From: Maratus speciosus
Taxonomy: Eukaryota; Arthropoda; Arachnida; Araneae; Salticidae
NCBI GenBank assembly: GCA_963932465.1
Contig: OZ010791.1
Coordinates: 318,366,283 to 318,430,282 of the forward strand
DNA length: 64,000 nt
Direction of reading: 5' to 3'
In this document: positions 26,521 through 40,632 of the stretch, piece after piece
Layout: each line of letters begins with the position of its first letter
Numbering within the stretch: the stretch's first letter is position 1
The notes under the pieces: generated by a model
What the model saw: only the letters and a program-made list of their open reading frames with translations
What the model was told of the DNA's origin: nothing
Databases searched by the model: none
Translations under genes and position numbers: made by a program

Positions 26521-29500
26521 ACCCTTTTAACGAATAATTTTCTTTTCGAATCAGGATTAACCCTTTATGTACTGAATTGTGAAATCTTGAAAATTTTATC
26601 ATCTAAAGCAACTTTTGTGAGTTTTTGAAACTACAGTAGAAGATTTACATAATCATTTAAGAAGTGTTAGAAGGATTTTAGAAGGATTGAAGGACTTTGA
26701 AGGATTAATTAAACTTGAATTTATAGGGATTTTGTGCACAATTTAAAACCCTACTCAAATCCTTTAATTTAAATATTTTTCTTAATATTTTGCAGAATTT
26801 GGAAATGTAAAAATATAATGTATATACAATAGAAATATAGAAATATTTCCGAATTAAAAAATCCCACCTACCCCAAATTAAAAGAAAGTTGAAATAATGC
26901 AAAGGCAAAAGAAATCATACTTTTAAAAATATTTTGTTTTGCGTAACTAATAATGCTTTTGGAACAAGATAAAATAATGCATCTATAACTCATTCTGAAC
27001 TGTATTACTACTAATTGATATATTAAATGAAATTTATAACACATTATTTCAATGGCACTTATAAGTACCGTCAGTAGATAAAGGATTAATATTAAATATA
27101 AATTATTCATAAGGAAATGCATATTTTTTAACATTTTGCGTTATTAAAATTGAATGTTTTCTTAGTCTTAATACTAATTCAAATGTAGGTGCATACTTTA
27201 CGGAATGCAAAAACATCTGCATGTGTAAAAGTGAAGAAGTAAAACTGTCCAAAACAAAATTTCATCTATTTTATGGTCGTACCAGCAGTCGAGTAGTTTT
27301 AAATACGGATCGACCGAAACAGGGTTTTAAGACCGAAACCGAAACTTAAACCGAATTTTTCTAATCTTCCTATTTTCCACCACAAACTAAAATGTCCAAA
27401 CATTTTTTAAAGTAATTAATACATGCATAAATATATATAATTTTTATTTAATTGTATGTGTAGTAATACGTGTGGCCCAGGATGGCTCTGTATAACTCTG
27501 GCAAAAAACTTTTAGTTTCATGTAAAATAAAATGCAATTAATTCATCAACGAATCAAAATGATTTTACAATTATGCGAATTTCACCACCTAATTAAAAAT
27601 GTTTTAGATATAAATACCTCGATTTATTTTTTTTAATAACTTTTGTAAGTGATCGTCTGTTATAACAGAACTTTCTCAAAGCGTATTCGAAACTCTTCTG
27701 CTATCTCAAACTAATTTTTTTCTATTACTATTTAGTCCGTAGCTTTTTATGAGCACGTGAAAAGTATCACCATAGTTTAGTCATATGTGCATTTCTTGTG
27801 TATAGTTTGGTCTCACGTCTAGTGTCAGTATTATTGATAATTGTGAACAGTGACGTTCATAGTAAAAAAAAAAAAAAATAGTGTCTCGTTTGAGCCGATA
27901 CAGTTCAAATCAATGAGTAATGTTGAAAATTTCGGAATGATGAAATGGTAATTTTGGAAAACAGGTAGTTTAAGTCCGGCTGAATTTTCTGGAGCATTTT
28001 TGCTGACAATTCGTTTTCAGCGAAACTCAGATTTTGGATAGAAACCGAATTTTTGGAAGAAATGAGAAGCGAGTTATATGTATAATTTTTTAACTAGTCT
28101 ATAAATTCAGCAAAGGCCAGAATATTCAGAATTATCGAAAAACCTCAACACACATCTCTAAAGCCAATTACTGGGAAAAAAAAGAAAAAAATCCGTTTTA
28201 ATGAGTGATAATATTAAAAAATGAAAATATTTAATTTAAACATGAAAGGGAATGTTCGTAATGCATAAAAAATTACTCAGTTAAAATATTGCAATTGAAA
28301 TAAGATTTGGCTATTTATATTTTGCGTCAGGTTAAGAAAAATGCATCTGAATAATTGATAGGATGATATCAAGGAAGTTTCCATAAGCGCATGCTCAGAA
28401 ATATTTGAAAAAATTATATAATATTCTTTTCATGAGGAATATATAAAATATTCTTCTCATGACATATAATATGTTTATAAAAAAAATCGGCAGAACCTCG
28501 ATTTAACATTCGTAAAAAAATAATAAAAATTTAATTTTTTTTGGCGATTTAATGCTGGTTGGCACACAATAAAATTTTGAATGATACTTTTTTTTTATCA
28601 TAAATAATTTTAAAGTAAAATCTTTTCTACTCTTCATACGAAGTTAGTTAGATTAAGTTTAACTTAAATAAATACATTTTTATTATTACAGTTTTGTCAT
28701 ATACCTTTATATGTGTGTATATTAAAATTTTACTATCGTAATTATACGGTTTAAAATAAAATTTAAGTTTATTAAATTTGTTTCAAACTCAAAATTAATG
28801 TCCGATTCAAAACATTAGCAATTTGACTTCGATATTCTTAGTTTCAGAAACAAGAAGTGAAGGTTATTGTAACCATGGAAACAACTACGTAATATAAAAA
28901 ATGTTTAATGATAGCATTTTTAATTAGCCAGCTACTTTTAAAACAAACTTAAAACCATGCTACTTGATTATACCGTCGACAAAAAAACTATCGCTAAACT
29001 ATAAGATTAAACGCCAATAATGTCTGATCGTAAATTACACATTCACTTGACATTAAACACTCTACACGTGTTTGTTCCGTCATGAAGTGATTTTTAATTT
29101 GACTTCAGTTTGTAATTTTATTGATGTTTACAAATTTATTTATTATTTCGTTGTTTAAAATAAAAATTTTGTCAATTTGTATTATTTGGCGAAATTGGTC
29201 GGCAGGATAATCAAACAGTACCTTTAAAACTTTTCCAGCCGGTGAAGTCATGTAAAATTAAATAAATACTGCAACACGCAGTTTGTATATATTATATACG
29301 CTTACAGATAAAAAAAAAAATAATAATACGCTAATCCTTCGTTTAGGTTTAAATTCAATGAGTTTTAGCATTTAAACACTTATTTAACAAGCAATTTCCA
29401 AATGCATTTAAATATCTTGCATTTGGGAAAGAAATGTGTTGGCTAGCCAAATAGCGTGAAACCTTCGTCTTTTCTGTACCAAATACCCGAATATATTTAT

Positions 29501-30137
29501 TTTTTCTTTTTTCAGATTTTTGCTGAGACTCTGTCGCCACATTTGACTGATATTTTACTACATACATGTGTAGTTTTATAAGTTTTTTTTTAAAAATAAT
29601 TTGAGTATGATCTTTAAGGAGATCTTCCTTGTGAGTAACATTTTTGTTTTCGATTTGTTCTTTTTTATTTTTAACTACTCCATCATGTGACTTACAGGCG
29701 AAACTAGCAGATGGAATTGTAAAAATTATGGTACTTATGATTTACATGTTATATGTTTACTTTTGATTTTGAATTTACTTTTGTCGCCAACTATTTGATT
29801 TTAAGCCAAAAAGACGAAAGCGTGACATAGGTTCAAGCGATGTTTAAAATAAAGGTTATTTTGCAAGTGTACGAAAGCATTTTTAGAGTATTTTTTAAAA
29901 TTCAAATGTACAATATATAAATAGCAATTAAAGTGTTAAAAATTGGTGTCAAATATTTTCATTTTAGTATAAATGTCACCCACACACGCACATACATATT
30001 GTAAAATAATTTAATTTCAGACATTAAAAAAATTTCTCACCATACTTTACTGTGAAAAGACGTGGGTTTGTTTTCCCCAAATTTGTGACTTTTATACCCT
30101 CGAAGCCAGATTAGCTAATATTGTTCACTCTTTTTTT
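26521..30137. other. AT-rich stretch without recognisable genes
   Basis: Small features only: GAAGGATT repeats near 26660-26705, a CCGAAA-rich patch (27305-27355) with ACCGAAACCGAAAC, and A-tracts near 27865. The frames at 26705-27134 and 29355-29567 have chance-like composition. Confidence 0.4.
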
Positions 30138-31640
30138 TAACACTAGGGGGCTCTGCCCCCTACGAGCTACGCTCACCAACCACCGTTCAGACAGCCCAGA
30201 TTCTAAAAGCATGCTAATTTCATCGGCTTTAAAAAGTTTGAATTATAATTTAAAAAAAACAGTGACGGTCTCCCTGTAAACGGGTTTTCATTCATTTTCC
30301 TTTGATTGGAGATTTTTAAGACAAAATCAGCCGCTGCTAAGAGATACATTGGCTGTTTTCGTCTTTGATTAAAAACAAGAAAGAAAAATCATGCGTACGG
30401 CATATATTATGAAACACTTTCCAACACTCCCTGAAAGCTTTAACAAAACTTCGTTATTTAGGGAAATAAGGTAAATAAGATAACTAACTAAACATTAAAA
30501 AAACTGATTTCAGCAGTTACCATCCATAGCCAAATATTTATTCCAATTCTTCCGAACATCCGTGTATTTGATCTGTAGGCTGATATATATGCTATATAAT
30601 AGAAAATTTAGTTTATCAAGAAAACGCATAACAGGTTGAAATTTCTCTTTCAGCAATTTAGACTAATAGATGAAGACATACTTCAATACTTTTGTACAGT
30701 CCTGTTGTTTACCTAGTACCTTTATTACACACCACTATTTAGCTAAACTTTAATTCAAACTAAATCACTCTTATAACTACTGAAATCGCATTTCCAGAAT
30801 TTATCATCTATAGGCGGCCATGTATACAATTCTTTGCGTGGCCCTGTATATCATTTTATCTATATTCTATAATTATTTCATACAAAACTATATGCAGTTT
30901 AGCATAACACATTTTAAACCCACCTTTGAGCAATTTACGGTCATACACAGTAGCCTTTACGAATTCTTTTTCGTAGCCCTGTATATCAACTATAACATTT
31001 ACACAAACCCTATAGTATGCATAAATATAGTGAAACTTAAAAGCGCATATCATAATTAAAATGCATTCCCTACCTTCGCCGCTAATATACAGTATTTCGG
31101 ATAGGAAATACTTGTCTGAAATGTTTTGCATGTTCCTGTAAATGCTATGCACTTCGTATTATACATGCAATAACTTAAGTAAGCCTCACCGACGTATAAC
31201 AATTTTATTATATATGAATTTGTATAATTAAAATACGCTGCGAACAATTTCCCCCTATACCATTTGTAATGGAATTCTTTTGTGTAGCCCTGTAAATGAA
31301 TAGTTACTCTTCGTTGCACCGCATATGCTACAGAATATTCTGCATATTTTAGTGCACTTCGTAAATGCATATATTTTTTATTATGTTTGAAAGGGTGTAA
31401 CATCTTTAAAATTCATTTGAAATGATTTTTTCCCATTAACCGTAATGTAACGGAATACTTTTGACTGTCCCTGTAAATGAACTAAACATGCTACAAACTT
31501 CATTTGAAATAGGGTTCGTGCTAGGCTAAACGTCAATAACCAAAAATTTCAGTGCGATCCGAGTATATTTACGAGAGTTAGAGCTCGAACAGACAAACCG
31601 AAATCAATAACACTTTTCAACTTTGTTGGAAAGTGTTATT
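30138..31640 (-). mobile_element. Possible Helitron-like element C with GC-rich end hairpin and tandem core
   Basis: At the low-coordinate end a perfect GC-rich hairpin, AGGGGGCTCTGCCCCCT (about 30144-30160), lies beside AACACT. At the high-coordinate end the minus strand begins AACACTTTCC...AAAGTGTT (a hairpin around 31610-31637), then GTTTGTCTGTTCG. Between lie about six degenerate units of 130-180 bp, each with a phrase like TTCTTTT.GTAGCCCTGTA, near 30695, 30825, 30957, 31119, 31271 and 31452. The order (hairpin end, GTCT-like run, tandem core, GC-rich terminal hairpin) parallels families A and B. Classification is tentative; the frames at 30820-31403 follow the tandem repeats. Confidence 0.4.
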
Positions 31641-33943
31641 AAATTAAGTGTTATTAAATAAAGTGTTTTGCCAACTTTATTTATTTGGCCTTTTTAAACA
31701 TGACGTAATTTCCTTCATTTGTGACTTTTAACGCATAATAATGAATTCAGTATTTAAAAATTTTCTTTCACTTTTAAAATTCACGTGTAACTGTAGTTTT
31801 TATGATGTAATTTTCAATATTTTCCTGATTTCTAACACGTAATCACTTAATTCTAATTTGAAAGTTTTTTTTTCTGTTTATAATAGCCACGTGTAAATAA
31901 ATTTTTTATTTGAAGGAAATATTATTATTTGCGCTGTTTTTAAAATTGGCAACAGTTTAAAATAATTGCCCTTTTCTAAAATGTGTAAAAAATATCTCTC
32001 GAAATGCTGAAAATTTGAATTTAAAATGGAAATAAATCCTCAAAAATGAGTCAAATTAAAAAGATAATTGCAGTCTGCACATCTGGAACATCCAATGTAT
32101 AAAATGATCTAAAAATGCTTACGTTCCTATGTATAGTTTTTCTCCTATAAAACTTTTTTGATGGAACGATTTTGGCCATCTTTAATATTAAATATCTCTT
32201 AAAATAATTATTCGATTTAAAAACTGTTTGCATTAGAGTGTTTATCAAACATGTCTCTATAATACCACTGATTTTCAATTTTTGTATGAAACAGTTTTCT
32301 TAATATTAACGAAGAAAGACCCCCGGTCATAAAAACTATGGATGGTGATCTAGTAGGAGTATACCCGGATGATCTACGCAGATTTTCATTGGTCCATTTC
32401 CAAATCAAAACTTTTTTTATATATATAGAAGGATATCTCCTATTTCCCTTATAGAAATTCAATGCTTTCAGAACATTTAATGCTTGCAATGTTAAGTAGT
32501 AAAGATTATTCTTAAGAAAATGTAAGCAATTATGCATTATTACTATCACGAAAGAAAACATTTTGCAATAAAAATTGCTTTCTGAAATCCCTTTTCGTTA
32601 TTCCATTTGATTTGTCAATTTTTTTCCATGCCCTCCCTTCTTTTAAGAAATGTTATTAAAAGAAATTGGATGAATCTTTCATAATCAACCACCCTACAAT
32701 TGGCGAATTTACTGAATAATGTTGGAAGATTCGTTTATATTTGAAAGGGAACGTCGACGGTAAATCCGATTTCTGAAGATTACGCGAAATTTCTTCTGAG
32801 CGATTAGAAAATTTGTGTTTTTTTTTAAATTATGGATCAAACGGATAAAAGAATATTTACTATTCTATATTTCTCATCTGCAGTTATTTTACTAACACTA
32901 AAAAAACATCACATTAAATGTACCAAAAAAAAAAAAAAAAAAAACTTTGAAATGCTAAAGGTGACCAATTGAACAATTTCTGTTCTTTAAAAAAAAAAAG
33001 TACCTCAAATTCAAATAAAATTTCAATCATTATAAAGCAATTTTGGCTGATTTACAGACCGAGCAGCTGATCGTAGTCACAAATTAACGTTTTTAGTTTT
33101 ATTTAAGCAAAAGACTGATGAATAATGACGTCTTGAAAGTAACAAGCATGTTTATTTCTCCGTCTTATTACGCGAGAGGAATGCGAAAAAAAAATTTCGG
33201 TTTGCCAAAAAGATCATTACTAAAATATTTGCATAACTAACTTTATTTATCATTCGCAAAGATTTTTGATAGTGACAGATCTAAAATTCAATCAACAGCA
33301 ACTTGACATTATTTAATGGAATGTTTGGCGAGTAATTAACTCTGTTTTGTAGCTAACTGTGGTACATTTGTAGCCATACCGTTACGAACATTTCTAACGT
33401 TTCACATCAAACTTTGTTGTGGATCCGACTACGGATGATTGGGAAGATTTTACTGAATGAAAACTAGAGGTTTAGTTTTCTATTTGAATCAGTTATCGAG
33501 GTTATTTTCCTAGAATAATAGTTGCATGATTAAAACTGGTATATAAACAGAAACGGCAGTTAAAATAACATTGTTTTAATTTTATTCACACAATTCAGCT
33601 TTCAATATCCAATTTTACATGATTCGCATTTTTTAAAATATCAAAGTTAAATACTGTTTTGACTGTATTTACTCTACTCGAATTCGAAGGTAAGAAACTG
33701 TCGAAAACCTACCAAAAGAAGAGGTATATTACCAAATAACATGTAATTTAACGAGCGATGGTATTTATGTTATCAGATCCACACATAGCACCATGCTGAG
33801 AAGCCCGGAGCAAATGAGCTAACAAACGAAAGTGAATAACCTGAACATTCTTTAAGTTAAAGGGTCAATCTCTGAAATCATTGTAATTATCTATTTTTTA
33901 GTAGTGTGGTGATTAGAGTACATTTTAATTTCTGGTGATCGTA
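31641..33943. other. AT-rich stretch without recognisable genes
   Basis: No protein-like frame; A-tracts at 32925-32943 and 32990. The last ~50 bases before 33944 carry an acceptor-like CTATTTTTTAG (about 33891-33901) that could begin a 5' UTR exon of the next entry. Confidence 0.4.
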
Positions 33944-34024
33944 ATGGCCGCATTTCCCGGACAAACTCTACATGATGTACTAAAGAGTGCTTCTGAATTG
34001 CCCGAATTTCGTCTAACGCATCAG
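33944..34024 (+). CDS. Candidate first coding exon of an unidentified host gene
   Basis: ATG in good context (GTAATGG), 27 open codons at about 47% GC in a ~30% GC neighbourhood, ending CAG at 34022-34024 followed by GTAATA, a sound donor in phase 0. An in-frame TAA lies 15 bases upstream (33926-33928), fixing the start. The peptide begins MAAFPGQTLHDVL and ends EFRLTHQ, globular in look and without repeats. It joins in phase with the exon-like frame at 38440-38523. I do not recognise the family. The overlapping antisense and downstream frames (34021-34267) look like shadows. Confidence 0.4.
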
Positions 34025-35188
34025 GTAATATAATAGCGCAATGGCGTCCGATGCGTATTCAGAAAATGCAGAAGGACTTCCCAGGTGAAGGTCCATATTA
34101 ATTTAAAATATAGTGTCGAAACCTCTATATCGTTTTGGAAGTTTCGCTTGAAAAATGGACCGCGCAGTGGGTTCAGCCTACTAGTATTCAACAAAAATTT
34201 TGCGAAGGAAATTATAATAGAAATAACTTTGATTTTTTTAATACAGAATGACAAATTAAACTTATAAAAACGGGAGCTTTTAAAAATTGATCTTTAAATA
34301 AATCAATGCGTCCTGCATATTTTCTATTAAAAAACTACAATTTTAAGACACAAGTCCTTCGTTTATATTAATTGCGGATAGATGGCCCTACTCAGTATTA
34401 GGAAATGAAACATAAAGCTGCGTTAATCGATGAGTAAACCGCTGCCTTGATCCACAGGAAATAGAAAGCGGTTTGGTGAGCCATTCATTTTTTAGATTCA
34501 TTCATTTAGACAAAAATAACAGACATAAAAAAAACCTTAACGCATTGATTAATTAAGTTTATTTATTTTATTTTATTTTATTTTTTTTTAATCTTCAAAA
34601 ATTTTTTTCACTTTGCTAATTATAATTATTGCAATAAATAATGCTGTTTCTTTCGTCTAATTTGAATTAAACTTTTTCAGAAATTGAATATTGAATTATA
34701 GAAGACATTTGTCATTTTTAAATTGTACATTTCTACAATACAAATCATTCAATAATAAAATCTTCATTTTCTTTGTTTGTATGAAATCCTATGAAAATGA
34801 AACACAGATCATCACACCGTTCTTTTGGACGAGGATTAATGGCGCATGGAAACATCAAAATATTTCACTTCGTTATCAGTGTTTGCTGCATATTTTGTAA
34901 AATTCAGATTGAAGTCATACTGAAGTGCATGTTACGTAAAAAAGATCGCTGTGAAATGCAAAGTCTAGAATGAAACGATGTCATCATATCTTATACTAAT
35001 TTGCAATAAATACGACTGGCATTTCGTGAATATTTCGTAGCTGCGGCATATGTAGTTGAAAGATACTTGAAAACAATAACAAGATGTAAAAGATCTTATA
35101 GTTCTTATTGTTTCACATCAGTTTTAACTTATATTCTTTGAAAGCAGTAATATTTAATGCCGTCAAAATTTTTGATGCGCATTTTGTT

Positions 35189-35193
<5 letters not shown>

Positions 35194-35234
<41 letters not shown>
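35194..35234. repeat. T41 homopolymer
   Basis: Uninterrupted T-run followed by ACAG, so a superficially perfect but probably meaningless splice-acceptor look-alike. Confidence 0.9.
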
Positions 35235-35237
<3 letters not shown>

Positions 35238-35933
35238 GCAAGAGAAAAAGAAAATATATTAAAGCTAAATTAATAAAGGTGTATATTTCTGACGTAAGAT
35301 CATGGTTAAGCATTTCTAACTTTAGAATAATTAATATTTTTATTAAAATTTTATTTTAATAAGAAAGGAAAACCTTATAAAACATTTATTTTCCTCATCA
35401 CGTAGTATAATCAAAGGAAATTCACAAAGTCGAAATACTTACGAAACATTATCTTAATTTAAAAACATGCTATTCAATAAAAAATGCACTTGCTTTGATA
35501 AATATTTCAAATTAAACGTTAAAATTTAACAATTATTTATTCGTATTTCACGATCATTTTTATATGATATCTATGTGCTTGCATTGCTTTAAGTTAAAGA
35601 AAATAATTGTTTCGAAAGTGTTCCAGTTTTAAGTTTGGTTTTAAAATAAAATTAAGTTTTTAACACAGCAATAGATTTTCATATTTTTGATTCGACTTAA
35701 TAATATTACCGACGCATAACAGTTAAAATAAATATATCATATTGAAACAATTGATTACAGTAATGAAGTTACGATATTTTGATTTTAAAAATACAATTAT
35801 TGCTGTAAAATTGTTGCAGTAATATATAAAAATTATTTCTCAACATTTAAAGAAATTTTAAAATAAGTAAATTAAAAAGTGTTTCATAAAAAATATTTCT
35901 TTACTTTAAAACCAATTCGTAGGAAAAACGTAT

Positions 35934-36083
<150 letters not shown>

Positions 36084-38439
36084 CGATATTAAAAATATAA
36101 TCTATTTAGATGCATAAATGCAATCCGTAAGTTTTTTTTAACGCATATTAAATGTTTAAAAAATCCCAAGTAACATATTTTAATTAAAAATAAATATTTA
36201 GTTTTCAAACATTTTTATTCCTTATGAAATGATTTTAAATATACTTCCCATAGATAATTCCTTTGAAAATAAAGAAAACACAAAGGGAAATCAATTTTAA
36301 ATTATAATGAAATTATAAAAAGCTATCAAGAGATTTTTTTTCCATTTACATTTATGTTATTACTGAATATATACTGAATATATATTGTGTATTTCTTTAA
36401 AAATCATCAAATAAAAACTAAATATTATTTTTGTTATAAAACGAGCATGAAACTTTTCTTACACAATAATTACGTTATTTTTTACAGAAATTAATTTATA
36501 ATTTGAAATGCGTAATTCCCCAGGAGAATTAAATATATTTTAGATGCTTATACATTTGTTAAGTAGCAGAACTTATCGAAAAGATGTATAAAAAATTAAT
36601 AGGTAAAATTTCATTACAATTTTTACTTATGTATTTTTGAACTTTTTCTTAAGTTTCGGTAAAACTATAATCTAGTTAAAAAAAAAAAAAAAAAAAAAGT
36701 AAAATCTGATGTTTTCAAAAATATTTCATTTGTTGTTTATCATTTTGTTTTCGGATTCCTCTGTTTAATATGTTATTCGCCTACAATCTAATGAGTAAAA
36801 CATGTATACAAAATTATTAAAAACCTTGCCTATTTGTAATAAATTGAAAATACACTACATGATAAAAATATAAAAGAAATAAAGGAATTCTTCTAGCTCT
36901 TTGATGACAATGTGTCTTAAAATACATATGATTATACGTTACAGCTTTCTTATTAATGCATTTAAGATTTTTATAATATCTATGGAAATTTATCTGGCGA
37001 AATCTTTTATTACATGATATAATTTAATTAATAAATTACTATTGTTTTTGTTCTTTTTATAAAGTAAAAATACTTAACACAATTCCAAAGCTTAATTTTG
37101 AAATACTTGCTTTGCGATAATGTTTGGAAATGAAGTAAAAAGCGTGTAATGCTTCATTTTTAAAAGTTGTCTTATTCGTTATAACATACGTGCCCTTTGT
37201 TTTTAATTTGTCTGTAATTAATGTAGTTCAAATTAGAGCAATGTGGAAATTAAAAAACGAATTTCATGCTTCTCGTTTTATATGTGAATTTCAAAAAGTT
37301 TTTTAACGCAACTTCTAATAGGACATTTAATTTAAAGAACCGATTGTATAAGCTACCATATTGATAGAAATCAAAAGTACATGCCTTTCGAAAAGACAGT
37401 GACACAATCTGGGCTTAACATCCTTATGAATAATTTTACAGAATAAGAAGTTCAACAACTAATATTTGTACTAATTCCCTTATTTGTACAAATTCATTGT
37501 GCTGTATGATTTTTGTCCTTCTGTAGACTCAGTAGCTAAATTAGCTATTGTAACTTTAAAGTATCTTTAAGAAACTAAAATCGCTTTTACAAACACTAAA
37601 ACAATGTATCGTTTCGCAAGAATATTGTATGGTATGATTTATCATTCTCTTTTTGTGAAGAGATTTTTTGATGTCATATCATTCCATGTTGAGTTTCACA
37701 TCATTGTGCCTGTGGTGCTAAATTTAATCACCAAAATTATCACATGGACCAAGAGAGTCGGCGTCAACATACTACTAAATGCTCTAAAATGTCTTCACAG
37801 TTTAATCATACATGTGCAGAATGCATCTAGGAGCATAAATTTCATAAACTTTTAGAATAATTAACTTCGTATCGATGTAAAAGCCGAGCTCAACTCATTT
37901 ATTGATGTTCGATGATTTTTCTTTAAAGATATTGATGAAAATGAATAACATAATAATAGTTTGAAGAAATTTAATTTCCATATATTTAAGGATTGTAATA
38001 GTGTAAAAAAAATCTTAAAACAGAAAAGCGTAATTCTGATAATCAGCTTTTTTCTCAATATTTGTTCAACAAATGAGAAACTGTAGTCAAATTAAGGAAA
38101 CAAATTAAATATTCCCCAAATCCCTTAACTTCTAAAAATGATTGTATTTTATCAAGTAAACACAAACACTTTATTCTAATTTAATAAAAAGAAGCAATTT
38201 AATTAATCTCGAAATTTTTTTTTAAGAATCGATGATAAATACATATTATAGTTTTCCCAAAGCAGAATATCGTTGTCTTAAATTAAATTAATGAAAGCTT
38301 TCGTGTTTAGACATGTATTATGAGATTCTTTTACAGATCGTATCCTGTTTATTAGCGTCCCTAATGGAATTCCACATATGGAAAATTTTACAAAAGATCA
38401 CTTTTGTAGATATTTTTTTTTCTTTTCTTATAATTTTAG

Positions 38440-38523
38440 GTGTTGGACCAAGTTATGCAGCAGAATTTTATTTTATTAGAGGAAGATAGCATCTCATACA
38501 TTATTTTACACAAAGCTATTTGA
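38440..38523 (+). CDS. Candidate terminal coding exon of an unidentified host gene
   Basis: A long pyrimidine tract ending TTATAATTTTAG (to 38439) precedes GTG TTG GAC and 27 open codons to TGA at 38521-38523. The peptide reads VLDQVMQQNFILLEEDSI then SYIILHKAI. Phase 0 suits the donor at 34024. Short, so chance cannot be excluded; support would come from a transcript joining the two. Confidence 0.3.
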   Translation: MLDQVMQQNFILLEEDSISYIILHKAI

Positions 38524-38839
38524 TAAATGATGAATTCTCAAAACATTAAGATTAATTTGTTAGTTGCGTTCAGAAAAAAATCGCAATTAATAAAATAAAA
38601 GTCCTTCCGGCCAGTGCCGGTAGGAAGAGGTAGCTCTCATATACCTTATTTTAAAAAAGCCAACTTATATTATTCAAACACACGAAGCTCAATTTAGTGG
38701 AAACCGAATATAGGAAATTCAATACTAATTTTTATCAATACTAAATCATTATGAATGAGAATTTCGTGAAATTAGTCAGCTTTATCCAAGCTGCTTTTAT
38801 TTAAAGTAACTTATATTTGGCTGCCAAATTCGGCGATTT

Positions 38840-40610
38840 CTTAAAGTGCCTGCCATTTTAAGACAACCTGGTGGATGAGGCTAACCAGTGAACTTGGTCG
38901 AGACCTTAGTAATTGCTGTGCACATGCTCACTCACATCGGAATCGGTTGATATATAAGAGTGCTGTCGCAGGCAAAAAATCAGATTTTTCAAAATGTCGC
39001 CCACATTAGAAATTGAAACTGCTATATCTGAGCCATTTTTTTAAGATAAAGACAAACAAAAAATGCTCCTGAATCCTTATATCAAGGTCAAATACTTAAG
39101 AAAGAAACCTTTTTCAATTTCCAATTTTTTTGCACCTCACTTTCAAAATTTTTTTTTTTTAATTTGATGGCCGCCATTTTTAAACAAGATGGCTGATGAA
39201 GCTGGCCAGCGAACTTGGTCGAGATATTGATGTATACTATCCACATGCCTTCTTACATCGAAACAGGCGAATACGTGTGTTATCCCGTGACAAATACAAG
39301 ATCGTTTCAAAGTGTTAGCCATGCTAGAAATTCAAAGTGCTATAATTCAACCATTTTTTAAGATATAAACAAAAGAACAAATTTTCAGAAACAAAAACTG
39401 CTCCAGAATCGTTGTATCAAGGCCAAACACATAAAAAAAAATCTTTTTCATTTTCCAATTTTTTAATACCTTAAATTAAATTTTTTTAAATGGTAACAAT
39501 TTTGAAACAAGATGGCGAATGAAGCTGGCCAACGAACTCGGTCGAGACATTGGTATGTATTATGTACAGAGACAGACCAAGTTACATCCAAATCGATTCA
39601 TAAATACGCCTGTTATCGCGTGACAAAAATCAGATCGTTTTAAAATGTCAGCCACAATAGAAATTCAAAATGCTATAACTCTTTGTTTAGATATAGACGA
39701 AACAAAACCTGTTCCGGAATCTTTGTATTAAGGTAAAACACATACAAAAGAAAATCTTTTTCATTTTCTAATCTTTTGGTATCTCATTTTAAATTTTAAA
39801 TTTTTAAATTTTTTTTAAATGGCCGCCAACTTGAAACTAGATGGCGGGTGAAGCTGGCCAACGAACTCGGTCGAGATATTTGTATGTACTATGTACACGC
39901 CAAGGTACATCCAAATCGGTTCATAAATACGCCTTTTATCACGTGACAAATATCAGGACGTTTCAAAATGTCAGCCATGCTAGAAATTCAAAATGCTATA
40001 ACTCAGCCATTTTTTAAGATATAGACGAAACAGAAACTGCTCTTGAATCTTTTTATCAAGGTCAAACACATAAGGAAAAAATATTTTTTCAATTTTCAGT
40101 TTTTTGGTACCACATTTCAAATTTAAATTTTTCTTAAAAATTTAAATGGCCGCCATTTTTAAACAAGATGGCGGATGAAGCTGGCCAACGAACTCGGTCG
40201 AGACATTGGTATGTACTATGTATAAACGAAGTTACATCCAGATCCGTTCATAAATACGCCTTTTATCGCGTGACAAAATTCAGGACGTTTCAAAATGTCA
40301 GCCATGCTAGAAATTCAAAATGCAATAACTCAGCCATTTTTTAAGATATAGACGAAACAAAAACTGCTCCGAAGTCTTTGTATATAGGTCAAATACATAA
40401 GAAAAATATTTTTCCATTTTCAATATTTTTGTACCACATTTCAAATTTTAATTTTTAAAAAAAATTTTAAATGGCCGCCATTTTGAAACAAAATGGCGGA
40501 TGAAGCTGGCCAACGAGCTCGGTCGAGACATTGATATGTACTATGTACACACCGAATTACATCCAAATCTGTTCATAAATACGAGAGTTACAGTATGACA
40601 AAGGTCAGAT
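38840..40610 (-). repeat. Tandem array, unit about 325 bp, ~5.4 copies (in A2)
   Basis: Plus-strand anchors GAAGCTGGCCAACGAACTCG and variants lie near 38877, 39195, 39518, 39847, 40174 and 40500 (spacing 318-329). Units share AAAATGTCAGCCATGCTAGA, CAGCCATTTTTTAAGATATA and ACATCCAAATCGGTTCATAA. Each carries an inverted pair CCGCCATTTT...AAGATGGCGG, clearest at 39167-39190 and 40148-40175. The first unit is the most diverged. Confidence 0.9.
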
Positions 40611-40632
40611 ATATATATATATATATTGATAT

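Noticed and set aside
27300..27360. CCGAAA repeats as a CRISPR-like or regulatory array
   Set aside because: Units are irregular, with no spacer structure; simple sequence drift is enough.
35194..35238. T41 followed by ACAG as a splice acceptor
   Set aside because: Homopolymer tract; the sequence after it is low-complexity Lys/Arg with no exon-like frame.
37604..37855. 83-codon frame and an alternative Cys-rich frame as internal exons
   Set aside because: Two competing frames, no convincing acceptor and donor pair, no recognisable domain.
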